Shown here: positions 10,201 to 18,346 of the stretch, in pieces | How positions within the stretch are numbered: the stretch's first letter is position 1 | Layout: each line of letters opens with the position of its first letter | The notes under the pieces: model-generated | The model's database searches: none | Told to the model about the DNA's origin: nothing | The model's input: the letters and a program-made list of their open reading frames with translations, nothing else | Made by a program: the position numbers and the translations under genes | Source of the DNA: Massilia frigida | GTDB lineage: Bacteria > Pseudomonadota > Gammaproteobacteria > Burkholderiales > Burkholderiaceae_D | Length of the DNA: 64,000 bases | Direction of reading: 5' to 3' | NCBI RefSeq assembly: GCF_011682175.1 | Contig: NZ_WHJG01000003.1 | Span: forward strand, 186,001-250,000

Positions 10201-10831
10201 GCACGGCCTGGTGCTGCCGGACCACTTCATCCCCATCATCGAAGAAAATGGCCTGATCGTACCGATTGGCGAATGGGTGATGCGGCGCGCGTGCCAGCAA
10301 AGCATGGCGTGGCAGCGGCAGGGGATGGCGGCGGTGCCGCTGGCGGTCAATTTGTCGCCGCGCCAGTTCATGCACCGGGGGCTGATCGAGTCGATCCGGC
10401 GCGTGCTCGACGAAACCGGGATCGATCCGGCGCTGATCGAATTCGAAATCACCGAAACGGCGCTGATGCAGCATGGCGAACAGACGCTGGAGATTCTGGG
10501 GCAGATCAACGCCATGGGTATCCGCCTGTCGATCGACGATTTCGGCACCGGCTATTCGAGCCTGGCCTACCTGAAGCGCTTTCCGGTCAAGAAGATCAAG
10601 ATCGACCGTGCCTTCATCAAGGATCTGGAGGAAAGTGCTGAAGACCGCGCGATTGTCGCGGCCATCATGGCGCTGTCGAACAGCCTGCAGCTATCGGTGG
10701 TAGCGGAAGGTGTCGAAACGGAAGCCCAGTACGCCCTGCTGAGCGCCCATGGCTGCCAGTACGCCCAGGGCTACCTGTTCGCCCAACCCAGCGCCGCCGA
10801 ACAAGCCCGCACCCACCTCACCCGTAACTAG
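7217..10831 (+). CDS. Multi-PAS GGDEF-EAL cyclic-di-GMP signalling protein
   Basis: This is a protein of about 1204 residues without clear membrane segments. A divergent N-terminal PAS (residues ~1-115) is followed by five closely similar PAS units of ~125 residues. Each begins with a variant of LLEQKAILDNASVGI and ends with TIWIVED or a close variant. A short coiled linker (ARDELEVRVLERTAELAGAN) follows, then GGDEF and EAL domains. GGDEF is intact at residue ~858, with an I-site RGSD five residues earlier. EAL appears as EVL (~986) and keeps the family residues (FEITETALM, IDDFGTGYSS, KIDRAF, AEGVET), so both activities are possible. A GTG at 7208 is an alternative start. Signal input is unknown. 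Confidence 0.9.
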   Translation: MDRVFTKPDFVAEALQLIASPACACDAHGIVSACNAALCGLLGIDPSGQSLVGLFAPAMREDAALRMRGAADQLWESALHAGGNDIAVQVLAKALAAGGATFVFTDIRRFDRDQAALRTTLLEQKAILENAAVGIILSKNRVICECNIRAAEIFGYTADDLIGAASVTVFPSARSYEQMSSEAGPRLAAGGSYAGEVRLRRKDGVLLWCRLYGRAVDPRDESHGTIWIVEDIDELHQNETRLRRALLEMQAIMDNAPLGIAFQRDNRILRYNQQFGRYFGFAGETGLGHGAAELFVSAAGHEAMQREAQPLLRAGRPYQSDIEMLRQDGSTFWAHAYIYAINAGRGKQDTIWIVDDRSAQKAAEEATRQVLLEQKAILDNASVGILFSRNGIMLSCNPRMADMFGYARDEMIGRPAVDVFPSPEAYAQFGREAGPLLGNGLPFEKTEYQFRQRDGTLFWCRVRAQTVDAERREEGTIWILEDVTEARQTLVEVQAIMTNASVSILFTKNRIITRYNRGFADMFGYTGNEGLGLPGRALYPSDEAYAAIGAAAGPLLSVGKPFHTEVEMARKDGSILWAQLIAYVVNPAEPGQGTIWIIEDRTDAKRAEESLRNALLENQAILDSAVLGIAVVEHGMNLRCNAKMEELFGYSPGEVAGLSVRELYPDCASWELARGETARDFREGRVHMAEYRLVRKDGSTFWARLSGRPFDLAHASGRSVWLVDDVTARREAGEAVLRARDELEVRVLERTAELAGANALLQGEIVERRQAEARVNHMAYHDSLTGLPNRALLSDRLDHAMLGVNRSGGKLAVMFIDLDRFKTINDSLGHLMGDRLLKEVAGRLCNAVRGSDTVARLGGDEFVVLVPGIDSQAESTQVAEKIIAVLALPFPFDGRLLHITPSIGICMYPDDGDDVATLMRHADAAMYHAKANGRNNYQYFTERMNLAAAQHFELESALRGALAQEEFELFYQPIIDIGTRRVHTMEVLLRWRRPGHGLVLPDHFIPIIEENGLIVPIGEWVMRRACQQSMAWQRQGMAAVPLAVNLSPRQFMHRGLIESIRRVLDETGIDPALIEFEITETALMQHGEQTLEILGQINAMGIRLSIDDFGTGYSSLAYLKRFPVKKIKIDRAFIKDLEESAEDRAIVAAIMALSNSLQLSVVAEGVETEAQYALLSAHGCQYAQGYLFAQPSAAEQARTHLTRN

Positions 10832-11140
10832 TCCTACGACACGGTTCGGACTTTGGATGCAACTGCCCTCGTCGACTCCTACAACCGGGGTCTGACCTCT
10901 GATTAGAAATATTTTCGTTTCACCAAGGGAAAGCCGGGGCGGCGAACAATACGGCTGGCGCTCCCCGGGCGAAACATCGCTGAGCGCCAGGGAAAACTTG
11001 CAGGACCTGCTGTTTGGGTTTTTTTGCAACAAAAAAGTTGCGAGTCAGAGGTCAGACCCCGGTTGTGAGAGGTCAGACCCCGGTTGTGAAAAAAGTTGCG
11101 AGTCAGAGGTCAGACCCCGGTTGTGCGCTTGCCTTGCCGA
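10832..11140. repeat. Repeat cluster with GAGGTCAGACCCCGGTTGT units between the PAS protein gene and xth
   Basis: The unit occurs once in inverse orientation (10881-10902) and three times forward (11045-11066, 11068-11087, 11103-11124). Two copies are embedded in a 37-bp exact direct repeat (11031-11067 and 11089-11125) that begins with six A and GTTGCGAGTC. Inverted copies could pair. No coding sequence is convincing here. Similar GGTCAGACCCC repeats are known as dispersed elements in proteobacteria, sometimes linked to REP-associated transposases, but no transposase is nearby. Confidence 0.8.
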
Positions 11141-11911
11141 TCAGCCGAGCGTGGCGATGACGGGGGCGTGGTCGGATGGCTGTTCCCATTTGCGGGGCAC
11201 GCGGTCGATCGCGCACGCGGTGCAGCGCTTGGCCAAGGCGTCAGACAGCAAGATGTGGTCGATCCGCAGACCTTTGTTTTTTTGGTAACCGAGCTGCCGG
11301 TAATCCCACCAGCTGAACGATTTGTCGGCTTGCTCGAACAAACGGAACGCGTCGGTCAGTCCCAAGTCCACCAGCGCCGTCAGCGCCGCCCGCTCCTTGT
11401 CCGAACACAGCACCTGGCCCGCCCAGGCGGCCGGGTCGTGCACGTCGCGGTCTTCCGGCGCGATGTTGTAGTCGCCCAGGATGGCCAGGCCGCCGCCGGC
11501 GTGCGCGCGCATTTCATCGGCCAGCCAATCGCGCAGCGAGGCCAGCCATGCCAGCTTGTACGCATATTTGTCGGTATCGACCGCCTGCCCATTGGGCACG
11601 TAGGCGCAGATAAAGCGGACCCCGCCGATTGTCGCCGCCAGTATCCGCTGCTGCTCGTCGGGAAACAGAGGGTTGTTGCGTACGACATCAGTCAACGGTA
11701 GTTTCGACAAGATCGCCACGCCGTTATAGGTTTTCTGCCCGCTGAAGGCTACTTCGTACCCGGCTGCATTAATTTCGGAAATTGGGAACTTATCGTCCGT
11801 CAGTTTTGTCTCTTGTAGGCAAAGTACGTCGACTGGATTTGCTTCAAGCCATTGCAGTAGGTGAGCAAGTCGTACTTTGAGGGAATTAACATTCCAGGTA
11901 GCTATTTTCAT
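11141..11911 (-). CDS. xth: Exodeoxyribonuclease III
   Basis: This 256-residue member of the exonuclease-endonuclease-phosphatase family makes AP-endonuclease incisions and 3'-5' digestion in base excision repair. Motifs in order: KIATWNVNSLK at the start, LQETKL (metal-binding Glu), GDYNIAPEDRDVHDP (catalytic Asp/Asn), and the C-terminal SDHAPV with the catalytic His. The reading frame extends upstream to 12043, but the family start MKIATWNVNSL at 11911 is chosen. The gene is alone, ending 17 bp from a repeat cluster. Confidence 0.95.
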   Translation of the reverse strand: MKIATWNVNSLKVRLAHLLQWLEANPVDVLCLQETKLTDDKFPISEINAAGYEVAFSGQKTYNGVAILSKLPLTDVVRNNPLFPDEQQRILAATIGGVRFICAYVPNGQAVDTDKYAYKLAWLASLRDWLADEMRAHAGGGLAILGDYNIAPEDRDVHDPAAWAGQVLCSDKERAALTALVDLGLTDAFRLFEQADKSFSWWDYRQLGYQKNKGLRIDHILLSDALAKRCTACAIDRVPRKWEQPSDHAPVIATLG

Positions 11912-12386
11912 GGGAGTTCTCGCAAGGCCGTTGACGCTAAAAACACGCAGTATCGCGGTAAATGTGCCGTTCATGCAAGAACATGCGCTCAGTTGCCCAA
12001 AACGGCCGTTCATGCAGCTAGCATACGCTTGTGTTATCAACACTTTTATCGAAAAAATACCGTGGAGATGTTAAACTTTGTTGTCCCCGAGATTTAACCA
12101 CTCGCAAGATGTAATTAGATGTAACAACAGGAAGACAAAACAACGATTTTGGTCTATTGTTACTCACGGGGAATAAAAAATTGCATTCTTATAACGCACG
12201 GAGTAATATGTAGTTTATCGGGGCGGTGGTGGTGAGAACCAACGGTCCGAATCCGTTACGTGAAGAGTTACACGCCCTTAATGTTTGTGGCGGTTTCAAT
12301 GACACAAACGGCAAGGTGGTACTAGTTAAAACAATTGTGTTTTGATTAGTGGAGAAATGCGAAGACAGCATTTGTAAAGGATTAAA
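11912..12386. other. AT-rich intergenic region with direct repeats
   Basis: These 475 bp between divergent genes hold no convincing protein gene and are clearly more AT-rich than the neighbours. GCCGTTCATGCA occurs twice as a direct repeat (11966-11977 and 12005-12016), near the xth start. The right end has a duplicated start-codon structure described separately. The composition suggests a regulatory region or recently acquired DNA. Confidence 0.6.
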
Positions 12387-12401
12387 ATGCGAAGTGCATT
12401 T
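12351..12401 (+). promoter_or_regulatory. Duplicated start-site hairpins and possible six-codon leader ORF
   Basis: AAATGCGAAG followed by GCATTTG occurs twice. In each copy AAATGC pairs with GCATTT (12355-12360 with 12368-12373; 12385-12390 with 12396-12401). The second copy contains the start codon of the gene at 12387. The first contains ATG at 12357 opening a six-codon frame (MRRQHL) that stops at 12377. That frame has GGAG just upstream and overlaps the AAAGG ribosome site of the real gene. Translational control is an inference. Confidence 0.45.
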
Positions 12402-12764
12402 GAAGCATGGGCGCAGCGCGATGGTCATATCGTTCGACGCCGCGAAGATAAGCCCGATGAGTATCTCGTGTTTGAAACACAACGTCGCTGGGTAATCTGG
12501 CAAGCGGCGCTGGCGCACGGCAAAACTGCCGCGGCGACAGCGAAATATTCGGCGCAAAAAGCCGCCTCGAAAGAGTCGGCCGAACCGGTACGCGCAAGCG
12601 CACCAGCGTCGGATGAAACCGCAGTGCGCAACCGGGTTCTGAATGAAGTCCTCGACGCTTTTAGCGACCTCGACGATACCGCTGGTATCGAAGGTGTCCT
12701 CAAGGTGATCCAGGGCTTGAAGAAGAAGCAGAAAGCTCTGGCTGAAGACAAGACAGAGAGTTGA
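12387..12764 (+). CDS. Hypothetical protein, 125 aa
   Basis: The family is not recognised with certainty. The N-terminal ~50 residues are aromatic and charged (FEAWAQRDGHIVRR, then YLVFETQRRWVIWQAALAHG), a pattern that resembles small phage- or plasmid-type proteins. The middle is Ala/Lys/Ser-rich and probably disordered. The C-terminus is predicted helical and ends in a Lys-rich stretch (LKKKQKALAEDK). A ribosome site AAAGG is 6 bp upstream of ATG. Its stop codon overlaps the start of the DUF1653 gene (TGATG), so the two are likely translated together. Confidence 0.7.
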   Translation: MRSAFEAWAQRDGHIVRRREDKPDEYLVFETQRRWVIWQAALAHGKTAAATAKYSAQKAASKESAEPVRASAPASDETAVRNRVLNEVLDAFSDLDDTAGIEGVLKVIQGLKKKQKALAEDKTES

Positions 12765-12952
12765 TGCAATTCCGGCACTACAAGGGTGGCCTGTACGACT
12801 TAGTGTGCGTGGCCACTCTTGAATCGGATCTCTCCGAGATGATCGTGTATCGCGCAGCGGACGGTTCTATATGGACGCGGCCGAAAGACGTGTTTTTCCA
12901 GCTGGTCGATGTCGACGGCATCCTTGTGCCGCGCTTTGCGCCGGTTTCCTAG
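12764..12952 (+). CDS. DUF1653 domain protein
   Basis: This is a 62-residue protein matching the DUF1653 pattern: FRHYKGGLYDLVCVAT at the start, MIVYRAADGSIWTRP in the middle, FFQLVDVDG and a PRF ending. The function of this small beta-rich family is not known. The ATG at 12764 overlaps the preceding stop by one base. It lies in the same orientation as the unknown gene upstream and creA downstream. Confidence 0.8.
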   Translation: MQFRHYKGGLYDLVCVATLESDLSEMIVYRAADGSIWTRPKDVFFQLVDVDGILVPRFAPVS

Positions 12953-13006
12953 TCTTGCCCGACACCGCGGCAGCTACCCCCAGCACCCACCTCCAGGAAT
13001 AAAACT

Positions 13007-13480
13007 ATGCGAATGATCCGACTCGCACTCAGTCTCGCGCTGTCCGCTGTCGCCGCCGGCGCCGCTGCGGAAACCGTGGGCTCGGTCGATACCGCTTTCA
13101 AGCTGATTGGCCCTGACCACAAGGTCGTGGTCGAAGTGTTCGACGACCCGGCAGTCGGCGGCGTGAGCTGCTACCTGTCGCGCGCCAAGACCGGCGGCAT
13201 CAAGGGTGCCGTGGGCCTGGCCGAAGACAAGGCCGAATCGTCGGTGGCGTGCCGCCAGGTCGGCCCCATCACGTTCAACGGCAAGATCCCGCGCCAGGAT
13301 GAAGTTTTCAGCGAGCGCGCTTCGATCTTTTTCAAGCACGTGCGCGTGGTGCGCATGGTCGACGCCAAGCGTAATGCGCTGGTCTATCTTGTGTATTCGG
13401 ACCGCCTGATCGATGGCAGCCCGAAAAACAGCGTGACCGCTGTCCCGGTGCCGGCCAACCAGCCGATTCCGGTCAAATAG
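13007..13480 (+). CDS. creA: CreA family protein
   Basis: This 157-residue protein has a short signal peptide (residues 1-21, ending AAGAAAE). The CreA core follows: VGSVDTAF, the long segment beginning DPAVGGVSCYLSRAK, ASIFFKHVRVVRMVD and LVYLVYSDRLIDGSPKNS. CreA is a conserved periplasmic protein of unknown biochemical role, named from the E. coli cre locus. Here no cre two-component genes are adjacent. Two cysteines (in GVSCYL and VACRQ) are conserved in the family and may form a disulfide. Confidence 0.9.
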   Translation: MRMIRLALSLALSAVAAGAAAETVGSVDTAFKLIGPDHKVVVEVFDDPAVGGVSCYLSRAKTGGIKGAVGLAEDKAESSVACRQVGPITFNGKIPRQDEVFSERASIFFKHVRVVRMVDAKRNALVYLVYSDRLIDGSPKNSVTAVPVPANQPIPVK

Positions 13481-13557
13481 CATTCATCGGGTAGTATTCA
13501 ATTTAGTATTCAGGAACCCTGGGCAGCTGCCGTAAACAGGGTGAAGACCTATTTTGG

Positions 13558-14019
13558 ATGGAGATGATGGCGACTTTTTTACGGACAGGCGCGCTGGCGC
13601 TGCTGGCCGCCCTTGGCGGCTGCGCGACGATCAGCGAATCGAACCAGCAGACACTGATGGTGCGCACCATCGCCGACAACCGCGAAATCGGCGGTGCCGG
13701 CTGCGTGCTGACCAACGACAAGGGCCGCTGGTTCGTCACCTCGCCCGGCCACGTGACCGTGCAAAAGAGCGCGGGTAACCTGTTCGTCGATTGTAAAAAG
13801 GATGGCGCGAGCGCCGGCCAGGATGTGGTCGCGTCCAGGGCCAATGCCAGCGCCACCGTGGGCAATGCGGTGCTGACCGCGGGCCTCGGTTATCTGCTCG
13901 ACAAACGCACCGGCGCCGGTTTCGATTATCCCGAGACGCTGACGGTGCTGATGCGCCGCACCGGCGCGCGCGATTATCAGAACGACCCGCCGGAGACAGC
14001 CGGCAGCGCGCTGCACTAG
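13558..14019 (+). CDS. Putative lipoprotein, 153 aa
   Basis: A hydrophobic leader ends in the lipobox LGGC (Cys ~22), so the protein is probably lipid-anchored. The mature part contains a short beta-like segment (TLMVRTIADNREIGGAGCVLTNDKGRWFV and on) resembling PEGA-type surface lipoproteins. It also has VGNAVLTAGLGYLLDKRTGAGFDYP, typical of small envelope lipoproteins with a Gly-rich loop. No function can be assigned. In-frame ATGs at 13564 and 13567 are alternative starts. A bidirectional terminator follows. Confidence 0.75.
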   Translation: MEMMATFLRTGALALLAALGGCATISESNQQTLMVRTIADNREIGGAGCVLTNDKGRWFVTSPGHVTVQKSAGNLFVDCKKDGASAGQDVVASRANASATVGNAVLTAGLGYLLDKRTGAGFDYPETLTVLMRRTGARDYQNDPPETAGSALH

Positions 14020-14037
14020 AGCGCGATCAAAAAAAAT

Positions 14038-14060
14038 GCGGCCCGCGAGGCCGCTTTTTT
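14038..14060. terminator. Bidirectional rho-independent terminator
   Basis: GCGGCC (14038-14043) pairs with GGCCGC (14049-14054). Six T follow on the right and eight A precede on the left (14029-14036). It serves both the lipoprotein gene and the convergent pepA. Confidence 0.85.
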
Positions 14061-14090
14061 CATCCTTCGATGTTGCGCTTACACGCGCGC

Positions 14091-15584
14091 TTAAACCCGA
14101 TTAATCAGGAAGGTCGACAGCAGCGGTACCGGACGGCCGGTGGCGCCCTTTGCGCCGCCCGATTTCCATGCCGTGCCGGCGATGTCCAGGTGGGCCCAGG
14201 TGTATTTGCGCGTGAAGTTCTCCAGGAAGCAGGCCGCCGTCACGCTGGCGCCGCCCGGCGTGCCGATGTTGGCCAGGTCCGCGAAGTTGGACTTGAGCTG
14301 CTCGTTGTAGATGTCTTCGATCGGCAGGCGCCATGCGGTGTCGCTCGCTGCCTTGCCGGCGGCCAGCAGTTCGCCCGCCAGCTTCTCGTGCGCGTCGTCG
14401 GAGCGCGTGAACAGGCCCGTATTGTGATGGCCCAGTGCCACCACGCAGGCACCGGTCAGGGTCGCGATGTCGATCACGGCGGCCGGGTTGAAACGCTCGC
14501 AGTAGGTCAGCGCATCGCACAGCACCAGGCGGCCTTCGGCGTCGGTATTGAGCACTTCGATGGTCAGGCCGTTCATCGACGTGACGATATCGCCCGGCTT
14601 GGTGGCACGGCCCGACGGCATGTTCTCGCACGCGGCGATCACGCCGATCACGTTCAGTTTCAGGCCCATTTCGCCGATCGCGCGGAAGGTACCCAGCACC
14701 GACGCGGCGCCGCACATGTCGTACTTCATTTCATCCATGCCGGGACCGGCCTTGATCGAAATGCCGCCCGTGTCGAAGGTGATGCCCTTGCCGACCAATA
14801 CCACCGGCGCATCCTTGGCCTTGCCGCCCATGTGCTTGAGGACGATGAACTTGGGGGCTTCTTCGCTGCCGTTGGTGACCGACAGGAAGCTGCCCATTTT
14901 CAGCGCTTCGAGCTGCTTGCGGTCCAGGACTTCGACGTCGAACTTGTAGTCCTTGGCCAGCTTGCGCGCCGTGTTGGCCAGGTAGGTCGGGGTGCAGACG
15001 TTGGCCGACAGGTTGCCCAGTTGCTTGGTCAGGTCCATGCCGTTGGCGATGGCAATCGCCTGCGCCAGTGCGGTCTTGACGTCGGACGTGGCGTCGGCGG
15101 CCAGGGTGATCTTGCGCACGCCGGCTGGGGCGGGGTCCTTCTTGCTTTTCTGGCCGTCGGTGCGGAAAACGCTCTCGTGGGCGGCGCAGACGATGGTGCG
15201 CACGGCCCAGGAAACGTCGCGCTCTTTCACATCCGTCATGGGTAGTGCGATAATGGCGTCCGCGGCGCCGAGCGAGGCGAAAGCCTTGAGCGTCGCGTTC
15301 ACTGCGGAAGTGAAGCTTTTTTCGCTGACCGTCTCGTCGTTGCCCAGTCCGACCAGCAGTACGCGCGCCGCGCCGGTGCCGGAAATGCCACGCAACAGCA
15401 GGGTCGAACCAGCCTTGCCGGTAATGTCGCCGGACTTGAGCGCAGCCGTGATTTCACCACCCTGGTCGAGGGCTTTTGCAGCCTGCGACAGTTTTTTGTT
15501 TTCGAATACCGCAACCGCGACGCATCCGGTTTTGGCCGACGTGATGGTGTTCTTTGTGTCGAATGCTTTTATGCTAAAGTCCAT
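14091..15584 (-). CDS. pepA: Leucyl aminopeptidase (M17)
   Basis: This 497-residue cytosolic metallo-aminopeptidase releases N-terminal residues from peptides. The two-metal catalytic region of M17 is complete: [29 protein letters not shown] and the intervening Asp/Lys residues. The N-terminal ~170 residues form the variable domain. GGAG lies 7 bp upstream of ATG. It is divergent from lptF with a 59-bp gap, an arrangement common in beta- and gamma-proteobacteria. E. coli PepA also binds DNA; that role is not testable here. Confidence 0.96.
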   Translation of the reverse strand: MDFSIKAFDTKNTITSAKTGCVAVAVFENKKLSQAAKALDQGGEITAALKSGDITGKAGSTLLLRGISGTGAARVLLVGLGNDETVSEKSFTSAVNATLKAFASLGAADAIIALPMTDVKERDVSWAVRTIVCAAHESVFRTDGQKSKKDPAPAGVRKITLAADATSDVKTALAQAIAIANGMDLTKQLGNLSANVCTPTYLANTARKLAKDYKFDVEVLDRKQLEALKMGSFLSVTNGSEEAPKFIVLKHMGGKAKDAPVVLVGKGITFDTGGISIKAGPGMDEMKYDMCGAASVLGTFRAIGEMGLKLNVIGVIAACENMPSGRATKPGDIVTSMNGLTIEVLNTDAEGRLVLCDALTYCERFNPAAVIDIATLTGACVVALGHHNTGLFTRSDDAHEKLAGELLAAGKAASDTAWRLPIEDIYNEQLKSNFADLANIGTPGGASVTAACFLENFTRKYTWAHLDIAGTAWKSGGAKGATGRPVPLLSTFLINRV

Positions 15585-15643
15585 TTGAATCTCCGTTTCG
15601 TGTTTGTGACGCGCACTGCCTAACCTGTGATTATAACTTTCGA

Positions 15644-16786
15644 ATGATCTTTCAACGCGCCCTGCAACGTGAATTAGCCAGTTCGGCCGGGACGACTTTC
15701 ACGGTGCTGTTTTCCATCGTCGCCACGTGGACCCTGATCGCCATCCTCGGCAAGGCCGCAGGCGGAAAGGTGGCGTCGAGCGACGTGCTGGCATTGATCG
15801 CCTTCGCAACACTGAATTATCTGCCAACTATCCTGACTCTCACCAGCTTTATTTCGGTACTGGCGGTGGTCACGCGCAGCTACCGCGATTCCGAAATGGT
15901 GGTCTGGTTCGCATCGGGCCTGTCGCTCACGCGCTGGATCCGTCCCATCCTCACCTTCGGCATTCCCATGATGATCCTGACCGGCGCCCTGAGCCTGTTC
16001 GTGACACCCTGGGCCAAGATGAAAAGCACCGAATTCGTCCAGCGTTTCGAAAAGCGCGAAGACCTGAAAAAAGTCTCGCCCGGCCAGTTCAAGGAATCGG
16101 CGTCCAGCAACCGCGTGTTTTTCGTCGAAGGCGTCACCGGCGAATCGACCGTGGTGCAGAATGTGTTCGTCAACACCATCGAGAAGAACATCAACTCCGT
16201 CATCGTCGCCAAGGAAGGCGTGATCGAGTCCGACGGCAAGGGCGGCCAGTTCCTGGTGCTCAAGAACGGACGGCGCTACCAGGGGGTGCCGGGACAGGCC
16301 GATTTTCAATCGATGGAGTTCGGCCGCTACAGCATGCGCGTGGCGGCCAAGAGCGCGGCGATGGGGGGCGATGTCTCGTCCGACGCCATGTCCACCAGCG
16401 AGCTGCTGGCCACGCCCAACCGCTTTACCCAGTCCGAACTGCTGTACCGCATCGCCGCGCCGATCACCTGCCTGCTCCTGATCCTGCTGGCCATTCCGCT
16501 CGGCTTCGTCAATCCGCGCGCCGGCAGCGCGGCCAACCTGATCATCGCGCTGCTGATCTTCTTCACCTACATTAACCTGACCAAGCTGGCCGAAGCCAAT
16601 GTCCGCCAGGGCAAGTCCGATTTCTACATGGCCTGGTGGCCGCTGCACCTGGTGGTGGCGGTTCTCACCGTCGGCATGTTCGCCTGGCGCCTGAACGTCA
16701 ACCATCGCTATCACCCGCTGGTGCTGTGGGCTGCGCTCAAGCGCGGCGGCATCGGGCGCTGCGCGCCGAAGGGAGGCGCAAAATGA
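15644..16786 (+). CDS. lptF: LPS export permease LptF
   Basis: This 380-residue inner-membrane protein of the YjgP/YjgQ family forms with LptG and LptB the ABC transporter that extracts lipopolysaccharide from the inner membrane. The first ~115 residues contain membrane helices ([19 protein letters not shown] and others). A periplasmic beta-jellyroll-like region spans ~120-260, and C-terminal helices start near 270 ([15 protein letters not shown]). The stop overlaps the lptG start (ATGA), showing coupling. Confidence 0.93.
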   Translation: MIFQRALQRELASSAGTTFTVLFSIVATWTLIAILGKAAGGKVASSDVLALIAFATLNYLPTILTLTSFISVLAVVTRSYRDSEMVVWFASGLSLTRWIRPILTFGIPMMILTGALSLFVTPWAKMKSTEFVQRFEKREDLKKVSPGQFKESASSNRVFFVEGVTGESTVVQNVFVNTIEKNINSVIVAKEGVIESDGKGGQFLVLKNGRRYQGVPGQADFQSMEFGRYSMRVAAKSAAMGGDVSSDAMSTSELLATPNRFTQSELLYRIAAPITCLLLILLAIPLGFVNPRAGSAANLIIALLIFFTYINLTKLAEANVRQGKSDFYMAWWPLHLVVAVLTVGMFAWRLNVNHRYHPLVLWAALKRGGIGRCAPKGGAK

Positions 16787-17967
16787 AAATCCTTCAACGC
16801 TATTTCGCGGTCTCGATCGCGCAGGCCGTCGCCTTCGTGCTGGTCGCCTTCCTGGCGCTGAGCGCCTTCATGGACCTGACCGGCGAACTGCCGTCGGTGG
16901 GTAAGGAAGGCTATGCGATCCAGCACGCCTTTTTATACGTGCTGCTGCGCGTGCCCTTCCACGTGTACGAGGTGATGCCGGTGGCGACCCTGATCGGCAC
17001 CATCTACACGATGGCGCAGTTCGCGTCGAGCTCCGAGTTCACCATCATGCGGGCGTCGAGCATGTCGACCCAGATGGCGGCGTGGATGCTGTTCAAGATC
17101 GGCATCGTGTTCGTCCTCATCACCTTTGTGTTCGGCGAACTGATTGCGCCGCGCACCGCGCCGCTGGCGGAAAAGCTCAAGCTCAGCGCGCGCGGCGCCA
17201 CCGTGTCGCAGGAATTCCGTTCCGGGATGTGGACCAAGGATATCGTGCGCACCGAGGGCACCAAGGGCAGCGTCACCGGCTCGCGCTTTTTCAACGTGCG
17301 CCAGTTCCGCACCGACGGCCAGATGCTCGATGTGCGGCTGTACGAGTTCGATACCAACTTCCGCATGCGCTCCCTGATCACCGCCGCGCGCGCCGTCTTC
17401 ACCGGCAACAGCACCTGGCGCCTGGAAGACGTGACGGAAACGCGCTTCGCCAATACGCGCGAGTTGCCCCCGCCGGGCGGCAAACCCGCCGCCGGCGCCA
17501 GCGCGCAAAGCATGTTCGGCCAGGAGACCAGCGTGGTCACCACCCGCAAGCTGCCCAGCTTGGACCTGGTGTCCGAGATCACGCCGAAGATCATTTCGGT
17601 CTCGGCCTCGGACCCGGTGCGCATGTCGGCCACCGAACTGGCCATCTACACGCGCCACCTGTCCGAAAACAAGCAGGAGACCGAGCGTTTCAAGATCGCG
17701 TTCTGGAAAAAGCTGTTCGATCCGCTGGCCATTTTCGTGCTGATGGCGCTGGCGCTGCCGTTCGCCTACCTGCACACCCGCAGCGGCGGCGTGAGTCTCA
17801 AGATTTTCGTTGGCATCATGATCGGGGTCGGCTTCATTTTGATCAATAACCTGTTCGCCAGCGTCGGCCGGCTCAGTGCCATGCCGGCCATCCTGGTGGC
17901 GATCGCCCCGAGCTTGCTGTTCCTGCTATTGGCCCTTGCGGCGCTATGGTGGGTGGAAAGACACTGA
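16783..17967 (+). CDS. lptG: LPS export permease LptG
   Basis: This 394-residue partner of LptF has the same layout: N-terminal helices (FAVSIAQAVAFVLVAFLALSA), a periplasmic domain and three C-terminal helices (PLAIFVLMALALPFAYLHTR and on). The start at 16783 overlaps the lptF stop by 4 bp and follows GGGAGG. The frame stays open upstream inside lptF, but that segment is not part of the gene. Its stop overlaps the cbiX start by one base. Confidence 0.93.
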   Translation: MKILQRYFAVSIAQAVAFVLVAFLALSAFMDLTGELPSVGKEGYAIQHAFLYVLLRVPFHVYEVMPVATLIGTIYTMAQFASSSEFTIMRASSMSTQMAAWMLFKIGIVFVLITFVFGELIAPRTAPLAEKLKLSARGATVSQEFRSGMWTKDIVRTEGTKGSVTGSRFFNVRQFRTDGQMLDVRLYEFDTNFRMRSLITAARAVFTGNSTWRLEDVTETRFANTRELPPPGGKPAAGASAQSMFGQETSVVTTRKLPSLDLVSEITPKIISVSASDPVRMSATELAIYTRHLSENKQETERFKIAFWKKLFDPLAIFVLMALALPFAYLHTRSGGVSLKIFVGIMIGVGFILINNLFASVGRLSAMPAILVAIAPSLLFLLLALAALWWVERH

Positions 17968-18332
17968 TGACCCGCGCCCTGATCCTGTTTGCCCACGGCG
18001 CCCGCGCCGCCACCTGGGCGGCGCCCTTCGAGCGCTTGCGCGAACTGACCCAGGCGCGCGTACCAAGCGTAGCGGTGTCGCTGGCCTTCCTCGAACTGAT
18101 GGAGCCGCGCCTGCCCGAGCGCGTGGCCGAACTGGCCGCGCAGGGCGTCACGGCGGTGACGGTGGTGCCGGTATTCCTGGGGCAGGGCGGGCATTTGCTG
18201 CGCGACCTGCCGCTGATCGTCGCGCAGTTGCGCCTCGATCATCCGGGCCTGGACATCACGGTGTCGGGCGCGGTCGGGGAAGATGCGAGCGTGCTGGCTG
18301 CGATGACCGATTTCTGCGTGGCGCAGCTGTAA
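17967..18332 (+). CDS. cbiX: Sirohydrochlorin chelatase, short CbiX type
   Basis: This 121-residue single-domain chelatase is about half the length of long CbiX and probably acts as a dimer. LILFAHGAR holds the N-terminal metal-binding His. VTVVPVFLGQGGHLLRDLP provides the second motif with His. It would insert Fe2+ or Co2+ into sirohydrochlorin. Given the sulfite-reductase operon and cobA at 27-33 kb, iron insertion for siroheme is likely. It is coupled to lptG by a one-base overlap, although the functions are unrelated. Confidence 0.85.
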   Translation: MTRALILFAHGARAATWAAPFERLRELTQARVPSVAVSLAFLELMEPRLPERVAELAAQGVTAVTVVPVFLGQGGHLLRDLPLIVAQLRLDHPGLDITVSGAVGEDASVLAAMTDFCVAQL

Positions 18333-18346
18333 GCTTTAACCCGGCG

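Noticed and set aside
7157-10474. 1105-codon open frame on the minus strand
   Set aside because: It is antisense to the PAS-GGDEF-EAL gene, has no recognisable domain and is rich in Arg/His/Gln/Ala as expected from high-GC third-position bias.
12761-12763. TTG start for the DUF1653 gene
   Set aside because: The ATG at 12764 gives the standard family start and a normal one-base overlap with the upstream stop.
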